Positions 10,190-20,294 of a stretch of DNA of 64,000 bases are shown in pieces. Position 1 is the stretch's first letter. Every line of letters starts with the position of its first letter. The stretch is from Adineta steineri (lineage: Eukaryota; Rotifera; Eurotatoria; Adinetida; Adinetidae). The DNA is taken from NCBI GenBank assembly GCA_905250115.1, contig CAJNOI010000061.1:248001-312000 (forward strand), written 5' to 3'. The notes under the pieces are model-generated. The model saw only the letters and a list, made by a program, of their open reading frames with translations, did not search any database and was not told where the DNA came from. Position numbers and translations under genes: made by a program.

Positions 10190-10250
10190 AAATGTTGAAT
10201 ATTTGAAATGAATATTTTGTAAATTCTTTTCTTTTTTTCTTTGTGTTTTT

Positions 10251-11065
10251 GTAAAATAAAATGAATTTAATATAACGATAACATTGAATCAATATCTATT
10301 TGTTAAGATTAACAACTAACTTGGAGATCTTTGCCTGCTTTTTAATCTATATTATCAGGATCAAATAGTTATTCTTTTAATTTGATATAACAACTTGAGA
10401 AGAAGTCTAATGTAACCGATAATGTTATAGGATAAAGTGAAAATGAAATATAACTCATTTGTAGGTGTGAATACATGTGGTTGATTATTTTAAATGCGTG
10501 AATGTTGATTACACCGATACAAAATGTCAATGATTATAATTGATATATTTTTCTTAGTATCGAATTTTTTTAAAAATATTTAGAGAGCTTGACAAAACGG
10601 GAAAATTAAAAATTATAATTTCATAAAATGCGTTGACTGATTCTCTTTTTAACATATTTAACAAATTCTTTCTTAGTTTGATACGCTTTCTCGGTTAGTA
10701 ATAAATAAATTATGTACAAGATCTTATTTACTTTATCTGGGGATACAGTTGTAAATGATGTAAAATCTTCATTATTGGATTATGCCAAAATCTTACTTAA
10801 CTAACGATCAAGTATGTGTAGACAAAACTAATACATATATATTTTTTTTTCAACAAAAATTTTGCTAGTTATTCGAGAATTTCGTATATATTTCAAATAC
10901 TATGACTCTTAAAAATCATAGAAAGAAAAAAATGTTTATTGCTTCTATCGTCATGAAAAAAAAACATTCGTATCCTTCTTTATATATTTACAATACAGGG
11001 AAAAAATCGAAAGAAACAAAGCTTTATATATTATAAAACAGGACTTTAATAAAAGAAAGAATATA
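10251..11065. other. Intergenic, no gene seen
   Basis: AT-rich sequence without a supported gene. The last 100 bases may contain further decayed upstream codons of the NADAR relic that follows. Confidence 0.45.
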
Positions 11066-11309
11066 GCGAATACACCTATTCATTTTTATTCTCACTATGA
11101 GGTATATTGGGAATTTTGTAATTTTTATTCGGCTCCAATTCAACTAGATAAATACCTTAGACCGACTACTGAATATTGTTTTCAAGCACAAAAACTAGTT
11201 TCAAATAAAAAGCATTATAAATATATCTTAGGATTAGCTACTCCTCGAGAAGTATTTGATTATGTTTGAACTCATAAATTATTAAGATATTCTCATTGGA
11301 AAAATCTTA
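11066..11309 (+). pseudogene. NADAR/YbiA-domain fragment
   Basis: One frame reads PIHFYSHYEVYWEFCNFYSA, then PIQLDKYLRPTTEYCFQAQK, then LATPREVFDYV, a TGA at 11267-11269, then RYSHW. This is the NADAR (formerly DUF1768, YbiA-like) pattern: EFxNFYxAPI, PTxEHxFQA, ATPRE and RxDW. Family members are N-glycosidases acting on riboflavin-pathway intermediates or ADP-ribose derivatives. The usual EHYFQA histidine is shifted or lost (EYCFQA). The domain is cut off after the Trp, and the stop falls in the body, probably from CGA. The fragment ends directly against the telomere-like repeat at 11311, so the repeat may mark the breakpoint. Genes of this family in animals are often considered bacterial acquisitions; that is background, not shown here. 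Confidence 0.7.
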
Positions 11310-11310
11310 A

Positions 11311-11383
11311 GGGTGGGTGTGGGCGTTAGTACCTCTTCTCATAACCACAATCACACCCACACCCACACCCACACCCACATCCC
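11311..11383. repeat. Interstitial TGTGGG-type repeat with foldback end
   Basis: About four and a half copies of ACACCC (11352-11380) face a GGGTGGGTGTGGG on the left (11311-11323), with an ACCTCTTCTC core between. The unit is a rotation of the reverse complement of TGTGGG. It is related to the shorter copy at 3294-3348. Confidence 0.7.
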
Positions 11384-11910
11384 GGATGGTGTCGACATAT
11401 GATTACGCGCCAATGCGATTACTTCGTCGCAAATGCACCGCAGCTACAATCATTTTAGCGCAAATGCGACACAGCTCCGATCATTCTCCTACAGTTGTGC
11501 GCGTCGCAATTTCGAGCTTTACAGTTTTCTTTTTACCCAAGGCTTTTTATTAAAAATAACTGCCAGAATCAATGTTTTTATTTGATCAGAAAGGAAGTAG
11601 TATGGCTTGCTTGTTGTCCTTTTCTCTCCTTTTTTTATCCATCGAATACATAATTTAGTAAAGTTGTTGTTTTTAAATCATTTTTTTGTCTACACAGACA
11701 CACCTGCAATTTCAGTCGATGACTGTATATATACCAAAAGAAAGTGTATTTTATGACTTTTAAAAAAATAAGAAAAGAATTATTTTATTTTTTACTATAA
11801 AATCGGTGGCTCTCGTACGTCTATTTCACAACACTTATATAACAAACAGAACGAAAAGCAATAGAGGAAGAATTATCTTTACTTAACAACTCATACTATT
11901 GTATCTCACA
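11384..11910. other. Intergenic, upstream of the Cys/Thr-rich membrane gene
   Basis: The first 150 bases are less AT-rich and contain short repeats of a GCGCAAATGCGAC-like motif (about 11407-11471). The rest is ordinary AT-rich spacer with no gene. Confidence 0.4.
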
Positions 11911-13644
11911 ATGGCAAAAACTTTGAGTTCAAGCTTTATGTTTTTATTCTATGTGTTATTTTTAGTGTAAGTATTAATTATCAAGTTCTACATGTTACAT
12001 ATTTTTTCTTATCTTCTTCAACAATAGAAACACATCAGAACAACAACAACAAAGTAATTAATAGTAATGACTATTATTTTTCTCTATTTTCGTCTTATTT
12101 ATTTCTTAGTTAACTCAACGACACCCTCAACATGTAATTATACTGCATGTAACTCTCAAAGAATATCATGTTCATCAAATCTTGACTGCGATTGTTTTTC
12201 ATTAACATCCAATACGAGTATAGGAATATGTGCTGTAAGTACTGTCTCCTGCTCAAGTTTTGTACGATGTAATATGGATAATGTAACTTGTTCAATCGAG
12301 AGTACAATCTGTGTGAATAGTGCACGATGTGGTCAACCAATATGCTTTCTATTAGCTATGGCTAATAAACAAATTTGTCCACCAAAAACTGTCACAAGTA
12401 AAAACGATTTCTAATAATTATTTTAGTTTTATTTGTTTTTTCTTCTTAAAACAGCTACAACTACAACATTACGAACAACAACTACAGGTAAGACATTTTG
12501 TCTTGAAAATCTGAAATTGATTAGAACGAAAGTAATTACTTGATCTAGACTAAATTATTTCTATGTTTTAATAGTACATACAACAAGCACAACTAAATCT
12601 ACAACAAAAAGTAAGTGTGATTTCATTATATTTTCTGTTTCAAATGTGTTTATTTTGTGGCTGACTTATTTCTTTTGATTCAGTTACAACAACTCAAAAG
12701 AGTATGACTATCACTAAAATATCGACAACAACATTAACATCAACAGGTAAACTATGCAATATCGTTGCCACTGACTATAGCTCATAGCTTTTTTTCTTGT
12801 TTTGCTTTTCAGTTCACTTCAACAATGCAACTAGTCAATCTAGTACAACCGGTAGTAAGTAATCAACAAACCATTTATCTGAACTAGATTTGTAAAGACT
12901 TGAAATTCAGTTTTACCTATGTTTTTTGTTTGTTTGGATTGAAATCTGCAACAACAATAAAATAGACTACTACTTTTACAAGGAATCCTGGTTGATATCT
13001 ATCTCATTCTTCTAGATTTATAATGAGTTCTATTTCGTGTGAAAATCAGTTCCATGTGATGAGATTTATTACAGGCATATTAAATTTAGATCTATACGAG
13101 TACACTAGTTCATAAAATTTTCAAATAATTTTCTCTAGAAACTTGATAATCCTTGCTATTATTAATTCTTTGTTGAATAAAGGATATTGTGAAACACAAC
13201 CTAAAAGGAGTGTTGAAGTGTTTAGGGACAGAAATTCGCACGCGCTACCCACACCCACAGATGTGACCGACAGAGTGTCATAGATATGACCATTGAACTC
13301 ATATTGTTTATGGAAGATAGATACGCTGGTAATTTTTTTTATACTAAGCCATTTTCTCTTAAATTTTGTAACAATTGTTAAAATGTTTATCAAGTGAGTT
13401 CATAATATGTAAATTATTTCTGTCTACTATTCCTATCGTTTATGCCAGAGGACAAGGTAAAAACCGTATCACAATGATACAATTAAACTATCTTTTTGAA
13501 GGTAGAAACAACAATTAGATCATGCTTCACAGTTCAATTCCGCTAGGGATTGCTCTAACAGCGTTTTCTGTTGCTGTTGTTGTTCTAATAGTATTGATTT
13601 ATAGTTATATTCGGTGTAGCTTAAGGAACATTATTGACCATTAA
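11911..13644 (+). CDS. Secretory Cys-rich, Thr-rich single-pass membrane protein
   Basis: A multi-exon model built from consistent GT-AG sites and phase. Exon 1 (11911-11966) is a signal peptide (SSSFMFLFYVLFLV). A short Gln-rich exon follows (12028-12053). The main exon (12110-12397) has about 14 cysteines (CNYTAC, CSSNLDCDC, SARCGQPIC) and potential N-glycosylation sites. Then come four tiny exons, all with phase 1 ends, coding Thr/Ser stalk (about 12455 to 12856). The last exon (about 13554-13644) is a membrane helix, FSVAVVVLIVLIYSYI, with a short basic tail ending DH. The protein would be a type I surface protein with a disulfide head on a mucin-like stalk. The head family is not recognised. 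The final junction (12856 to about 13554) is phase-compatible but long. Confidence 0.6.
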
Positions 13645-13800
13645 TGTTATATACTTATTGTAAAACAAATGAATCATCTGAGATCAAATTTAGTAACAGA
13701 ATATATGTGAAGGTGGATCAGTTTTGATAGAGAATCCAAGATTAATTTTCTGTCATCAGCAGTTATCTCACCTGTTTTGTTTGAATTGATGAGATGGTTA
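13553..13800 (+). repeat. Membrane-exon duplication, copy 1
   Basis: The final exon of the Cys/Thr-rich gene and about 150 bases of its 3' flank. It recurs in the same orientation at about 15508-15750. Shared landmarks are TATAGTTAT, GAACATTATT, CATCTGAGATCAAATTTAG and GATGAGAT. Confidence 0.75.
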
Positions 13801-14295
13801 AGTAATGATTGCAAAAATAATTCATTATGTAACAATACAAAGAAGAGAACGGTAAATAATCGAAAGAAAATTATGAAGACGTTATTGAATACACTGTTTT
13901 TAGAAGTAAAGTATTCATCAAAATGGACATCTGGAAAAGTGTTCCAAAAAATGAATCCTGCTGAAAATGTTAAGCACAACATATTGGGATGTAAAATAAT
14001 TTCTATGTAATTGACGAGAAGTAAGGAGTATATATCATTTTGAAGTTAGATTTCGTTGTCTCGAATAAGAATGAATCAAAACTTGTTTTTAATATTGTTT
14101 TTTATTTTAATTTAAATTGATGAATTAATATAACATCAAGTCTCATAAATATTTAAAAAAATATTCAATGACTTAATTTATCTTTTTCTATACTTATATC
14201 AATACTCATCAACAATCTGTGAAGGCAAAAGAGTTCTTTTTGTCGTTTTTAGATTATAAAAATATTCAAGTTTGACTAGAACAACAACTGCAAAC

Positions 14296-17091
14296 ATGGG
14301 TAACAGAGCTGGACTATATGAAGTAATGTATTAAATAGAAAGAAAACTATTTTATTTTATATTTGAATATTTTAGTCGGCAGTAACTAACTCTAGTACAA
14401 CACCATTAAGAAGATTGTATGTATATATTGTGAATGAAAATAAATCATCAAAAAAAATCCATTATTCTAGATACGAACATTGTGGAAAGCGAAGATTAAT
14501 TTGCATAATATCTTCTGTTATTTGCATTGTTGTAATTACAGTTGTTGTAACAACTGCTATTCTATTGAAGAAAACTGAAAGTGAAAACAAATCAACCTTG
14601 GAAATATCAACATCAGCAACAACAGCATCATTATCATCATCAACAACAGCAGCATCATCATCATCATCAACATCAACAACAACAGCATTATCATCAACAA
14701 TAACAGCATCATTATCATCATCAACAAATACAAGCGGTATGATTTTGTTAAAACTAATGGACTCTAAGAATTTCGTCAATACGATTTTCGTCCATACATC
14801 TGCTGGAATTTTGTCAATTGGCGACAGTACAGTAGACTTTTGCCAATTTCACTGTGAATTAGATGTACACTAAAAACTTTTTCTTAGCTACATTGAGGAG
14901 TGTAAGCTATCATATGCCTATAATAATAGCATTTATGTGAGCTCTGATATATATCCTTTATTAATATTTTTTCGTGACAAATGGCAAAATCCACTGTACT
15001 TTCACCATTGGCGAATGTTATGTTGGCTACAGTCTTATTGGTGAACGTCTCGCCACCCAAATTACTTAGTCTCTTATTTCAAAATATTCATAAAAGAGAA
15101 ATTATTGTTAGAGTTAGTTTTTCTTTTTCAATCTTAAATATTTTATTCGAATAATGACATAAAATAGTTTAATCATGCATAATCGAAAGTCATACATCAT
15201 ACCTACTATAGAATAGTTTGGGTGTGTGTGTGTGTGCTTGCGATGTAGAGAGACAATCAGTACTCACGCCCTCAGAATTAGTGCAGTATATAATTATGTA
15301 CTCCATGTACTTCACCAATTCCAAGGTTTTTGACAGAGTACATACCATAGTATCAATACATATATGGGAGTACATGACTATGTACTTCACCAAATTTAAG
15401 GTTTGTAAATCAACACATGATTTTATTTCAGTACATATATTCTTATCAATCAATTCTCAAAAAATTGTATAAATCTGAGCACATTTTGTACTCGTACTCA
15501 CGTAGCCCTCTTTTCTATTGCTGTTGCTGTTCTACTAATATTAATTTATAGTTATGTTTGGTGTAACTTAAGAAACATTATTGGTCATTAATACTATATT
15601 TAATGTAAAGTAGAAGAGTCATCTGAGATCAAATTTAGAAACAAATTATCTATGACGGTGAATCAGTTTTAATAGAGATCTGAGATTATCATTCTATGAT
15701 CAATAATAATCTCATCTATGTTGTCTTGATTGATGAGATCATCGAGTAAACTATATAATCAGACATTAAATACTGTCTTCATCTTTAGACTAATCTTTTA
15801 TTTCATGTCTGGAAAATTTGTACATGCTTATATTTTTTTATGAGTGTTCATTACATAAGAAGATATGAGTAGGGAATTGATGAAAAATGATTGTTGTGCT
15901 ATTTAATTTAAGTAAAACATTTGATAAGATATAAAGCATCACTGAGAATAGAGTTGAGAATAACTAAATAATAGAATTTGTGTGAACTAATAAAGAATAA
16001 AAAATACTTCACAGGAAGAATAAATGTTGATCGTTTGATTATATAATATCGTATTATCTAAATATATAAGAATGTAACTTCTAGGATGGTTTTCTACTGG
16101 CAATATGACTAATGCACGATATTTTCATACAGCATCTGTATTATCAAACGGGAAAGTATTCGTTACTGGTGGAAATGGTTCTAGTGGTACTTTAAATAGT
16201 GCTGAGCTGTATAATCTATTAGCAGGCACTTGGACAACTACTAATAGTATGACTAATGCACGGTATTTTCACACAGCATCTATATTATCAAATGGAAAAG
16301 TGTTAGTTACTGGTGGATACAATGGTAATGCTTATTTAAATAGTGCTGAGCTGTATGATCCATCAACAAGTACTTGGACAACTACTGGTAACATGGTTAA
16401 TACACGATATGGTCACAAAGTATCTATATTATCAAATGGAAAAGTGTTAATTACTGGTGGACAAAATAATAACGGTTATTTAAATAGTGCTGAATTATAT
16501 GATCCATCAACAAGTACTTGGACAAGTACTGGTAGCATGACAAATGCACGATTTAGTCACACAGCATCTATATTATCAAATGGAAAAGTATTAGTTACTG
16601 GTGGATTCTACGGTAATGGTTATTTAAATAGTGCTGAGCTGTATGATCCATCAACAGGTGCTTGGACAACTACTAATAGTATGACTAATGCACGGAGTTC
16701 TCATACAGCATCTGTATTATCAAATGGAAAAGTATTAGTTACTGGTGGATGGAATGGTGGTTACTTAAGTACTGCTGAGCTGTACGATTCATTAACAGGC
16801 ACTTGGACAACTATTAATAACATGAATAATGCACGATATTGGCACACAGCATCTATATTATCCAATGGAAAAGTATTAGTGACTGGTGGATACTTTGGTA
16901 ACGTTGCTAATCATGGTTATCTAAATAGTGCTGAGCTATATGATCCATCGACAAGTACTTGGACAACTACTGGTAACATGACTTATGCCCGATATTCTCA
17001 CACAGCATCTGTATTATCAAATGGAAAAGTATTGATTGCTGGTGGATACAATAGTAACCCTGGTGTTTTAAATAGTGCTGAATTATATTAA
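14296..17091 (+). CDS. Type II membrane protein with kelch-repeat ectodomain (1)
   Basis: Three exons. Exon 1 (14296-14322) codes MGNRAGLYE. Exon 2 (14376-14736) has a basic cytoplasmic stretch, a membrane helix ([20 protein letters not shown]) and a Ser/Thr/Ala stalk from TCA/ACA microsatellite codons. Exon 3 (16085-17091) codes about seven kelch-type units of about 48 residues. Each unit has NAR-x-[15 protein letters not shown] with the kelch double glycine, a LNSAELYDP segment and TWTTT. Both junctions keep phase: exon 2 ends on phase 1 and exon 3 restores GGA-TGG. The protein ends LNSAELY. The repeats should form a beta-propeller outside the cell, perhaps glycan- or protein-binding. The 1.35 kb intron contains a stray membrane exon. 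A near-twin lies at 20295-22139 on the other strand. Confidence 0.8.
15505..15750 (+). pseudogene. Duplicated membrane exon inside a kelch-gene intron, copy 2
   Basis: From about 15505 to a TAA at 15589-15591 the frame codes [18 protein letters not shown] and a short tail ending GH. It is clearly homologous to the last exon of the Cys/Thr-rich gene (13554-13644). The similarity continues through the 3' flank to about 15750. It lies in intron 2 of the kelch gene with no obvious partner exons. It is most likely a fragment left by a local tandem duplication, though it could be used as an alternative last exon. Confidence 0.65.
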
Positions 17092-18311
17092 TTATTTCAC
17101 ACAAATTAACTTTCAGTTGTCTTACTCTTTCTCTTACAATTAACTCAAATTCTAAGTATTATTTTAGCTAGAAGAATGCTCATCTTATAACTTTCCTGAA
17201 CCATTTCCTTCTATGTTTTTACTGGTTTATCACGCACTTTACTATTCCATCCCATATAAAAATAAATATCATTTTTTCTGTTCTTATATATTAATTTATT
17301 ATGATTGACAAAAAGTTATAACGGATACAATAACTTTAATTATCCTTTCAAATATTCTCTTAGTTTTATAGTGTTGTTTTTCATAATATTTCATTGTTTT
17401 AAAAGTATTCGTCGGATTTAGAATGTATCACTATTGAAACATTTCGCCCACAAAACGACTACAAAATAAGTTCATGGATGATATAGATGAATAGAACTAT
17501 AAATAACAGCAACAAATAATCTAAAAGACGATCCATAATCATATCAGATATACGAATGAATGAGAATGAAGATGTTTACATTTAATCCACCTTATTTTCA
17601 CACGGATACGTATTTTAATGAAAGAGAATCAATAATAAGACAATTTTTATTTAATATCTCTTTGTGATCAGTAATTATTTTATTCGTAAATTAATTCATT
17701 CTAATAATTTCAGAAAAATGAATGTGATTAGTGCAGAATATCTATAGAGAAGTATCGTTGAAATATGAAGACAAAACTGTACACAGATCTACTTTGTCTG
17801 TTGCACAAGTGTTAGGTATCAATGCAACAAAATAATACTATTACAAACCATCTTCATTTTTTATGAAACTTGTTTATAGTATGTTGTTTTCGCGTATGTT
17901 GCTATTTCTAAATAGAACTAACGGAGTTCTATCAAAGAGATTCAGTTTGAACAGGGACTGATTTGTTACTCTTATATCTATATCATAAACATAAAAAAAA
18001 TTGTTTTCTTTTTCTTTTATGAATTATGCAGAAAAAAATATTCGTATGAAAATGTCAATTCATCTGTTATAATAAATTATTTGATTTGCATTTTATTTTA
18101 TTCATAATAATCAGACGATTTAGAGTCAGTATAAGGAAAAGAGGGACATTCATTGGATTACAAACCACACCACAAGTACATCTTGACCAGATATTTAGAT
18201 ATGAACACAATTACATTCAAAAAGTGATTCAGAAAATAAGCAAATAGAAAATAGAGACACCCTTTGATAATTAATATGCACTGTTAGCCAGTTCAATATT
18301 TTTTAAACAAA
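17092..18311. other. Intergenic, no gene seen
   Basis: AT-rich spacer between the 3' ends of two oppositely oriented genes. No supported coding, RNA or repeat feature was recognised. Confidence 0.5.
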
Positions 18312-19238
18312 TTAATCAGGAAATCGTCCTATCATCTCAAATTCTGAATAAGAGACACAATTATGTTTTCCTCTTTTTGAAGTAATGAGAATACGATAGC
18401 TTGTAAACGACAACGAATTATTGGATATTGTTTGTGTACCACCATACGCTCGTCTTCCTGGATTTTTCGCGAGACCTGCATCACCATCATAAATCTTAGT
18501 CCAACTTGTTCCAAAAACTAAATCCGATTCTTTATTGTTGCTACATTCAATTGGTATTGTGTTTGGATCTCGAGGTGGAGAATTTTTGGAATGTAGCCAT
18601 ACGAAACTGCACGAGAATGAACGGTTTACTTTTGAATGTTCTATAGAAACCAGTTTTTATTCCGCACTCATCTTGTAGTGAACTACATCCATTACGAATC
18701 TCATGATCGGAATATTCGGTATTTAAATTACCATCTAATGCAGTTTGAGGTGGTTCACCAGGCCAATATGTACCTGTGTTTTGGCCGGGTAAAGATAGTG
18801 AACGATCATTACCTGCAGTTGTATTCCATATAGCATAGAAGACTTCGTTTGTTCGTCAAAATATTTGTAACACTATATAAGATTACAAAAAAGAAAGAAA
18901 ATTTACACTAAAGTAGAATAGAAAACTTTCCTACCAATTGGTTTTGTAACTGATCTTATTGGATTATTTTCTTTTGTAATTAATGGTGTTATGTCAGTTG
19001 ATACAGTTACATTCATTATAGTTTCAGTTATTATACCTGTTTTTTACTGTTAAAACAATCATTGATGGAACTACAGCTACTGCAATCATTAATAAGATCA
19101 GACTAATCATACATAATCGTTGTTTTTTATTACCAACTGGAATTCTAAAATATTTTCACAATCTGTGATATACATACTTCAACTAAGACAATTAACATAG
19201 TGTGTATCTGATGATGAGATATTAATTTCTGTTGCCAT
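18312..19238 (-). pseudogene. Type II membrane protein with discoidin-like ectodomain, broken
   Basis: Reading leftward from ATG at 19238: a short exon (MATEINISSSDTHYV) reaches a TGA at 19179-19181 next to the donor. The following exon codes a membrane helix (LCMISLILLMIAVAVVPSMIVL), then a frameshift, then a Thr/Ile-rich stalk. After an intron near 18860-18935 the ectodomain reads WNTTAGNDRSLSLPGQNTG, YWPGEPPQTALDGNLNTEYS, then frameshifts near 18600 into RMATFQNSPPRDPN, SWTKIYDGDAGLAKNPGRR, YRILITSKRG and YSEFEMIG. These are features of a galactose-binding/discoidin-like fold of the kind seen in multicopy bdelloid surface proteins. Two frameshifts and a nonsense codon make it a pseudogene. 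Its architecture parallels the two flanking kelch genes. Confidence 0.65.
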
Positions 19239-20294
19239 TGATTCCAATTTACAATATTTTATTCTTTTTCCTGATCGTTGGTTTCTTTTCACTTGTTCAC
19301 TTTTATAATTACTGACACCAAATAGAAGAGAGAAAATCGTTGACATTATATTTTTTTTCAGTCAACTATGAATAAAAAGCATTTATTTAATAAAACCGTA
19401 TGTTTCTATTTTTTGTCTTCACTAACAAAACAGAAAGAGGCGTTTGTGATAATTACAGAAAATATTTTTATAATATCTCAAAACTATCATTCATATGTAA
19501 TTGTTTATTATTGTTTTCATGAATATATGTTGATTTCGTGTTCACCATATAACTTCAATCGGATGCCGAATGAATTAAATTCTTTATAATCATTTCATCG
19601 TTACCGTCATTGATTAAAACAAAAAGTAATATTAATTGTGACACATGGAATAGTTTATAACAAGAAAAGAAAAAATATTTCTATGTTGATTATAAATTAT
19701 ACTCATGCATAAAATATAAATATGTAATTGTTTTCTCTCTTTCTGCATAGTTCTCATATACAACTTTTTGATCATTACAAAGAAAAATCTTTGATTCTCT
19801 CGTAATTAATGGAAAGTGAAATTTTTCAAAATTAAAAATTGAATTAATTAATTGAGTATAAGTAAAACAGCTTTATCTGTTAACTTTTTTTTATCAATTC
19901 AAACAATTCTATATTTATTTAACTATTTATACTTATATTAACGATAACTGCAGATATTGTTTGTTCATTTATAAGATTTATTTTAATGAAGATTAGAAAA
20001 TTTCGATTAGTATTTTGATTTTTATGAAATGACTTTCTCTCTTGATATAAATACATATGTGTCAGTTGAACCTTTTGTTGATCCTAATAAACTAGTCTAT
20101 AAGAGTAGAAAAAAAGATGTATTTTTTTATTTGGGAAGGGATATTAAAGTGTGTGATAACTCAGTAAAAATATGAAAGAAAACAGTTCGCGGACGTCATA
20201 AAATGAAAATTCTTCTAACTAAAGTTTTATTCAGAATTTGCATTACTTGCACAGAAAAAAATAAGATAAGTGAAAGTTGATTTGTTTGAAATAA
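19239..20294. other. Intergenic, no gene seen
   Basis: AT-rich spacer. The apparent frame at 19368-19589 has no recognisable domain and the composition of random AT-rich sequence. Confidence 0.5.

Larger units (their letters stand above)
9717..10250. repeat. Right arm of an inverted duplication
   Basis: Reverse-complement partner of about 8640-9165. Conservation extends from GAATATTCTTCATCGACTCA at about 9726, through the promoter and gene, to the AAAATAAAATG tail near 10260. Confidence 0.85.

Noticed and set aside
13121..13393. 90-codon frame on the minus strand
   Set aside because: Overlaps the intron of the plus-strand Cys/Thr-rich gene and includes a CCCACACCCACA repeat; no domain.
14462..14779. 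Asp/Val-rich frame on the minus strand
   Set aside because: It is the complement of the TCA/ACA microsatellite coding the Ser/Thr stalk of the kelch gene.
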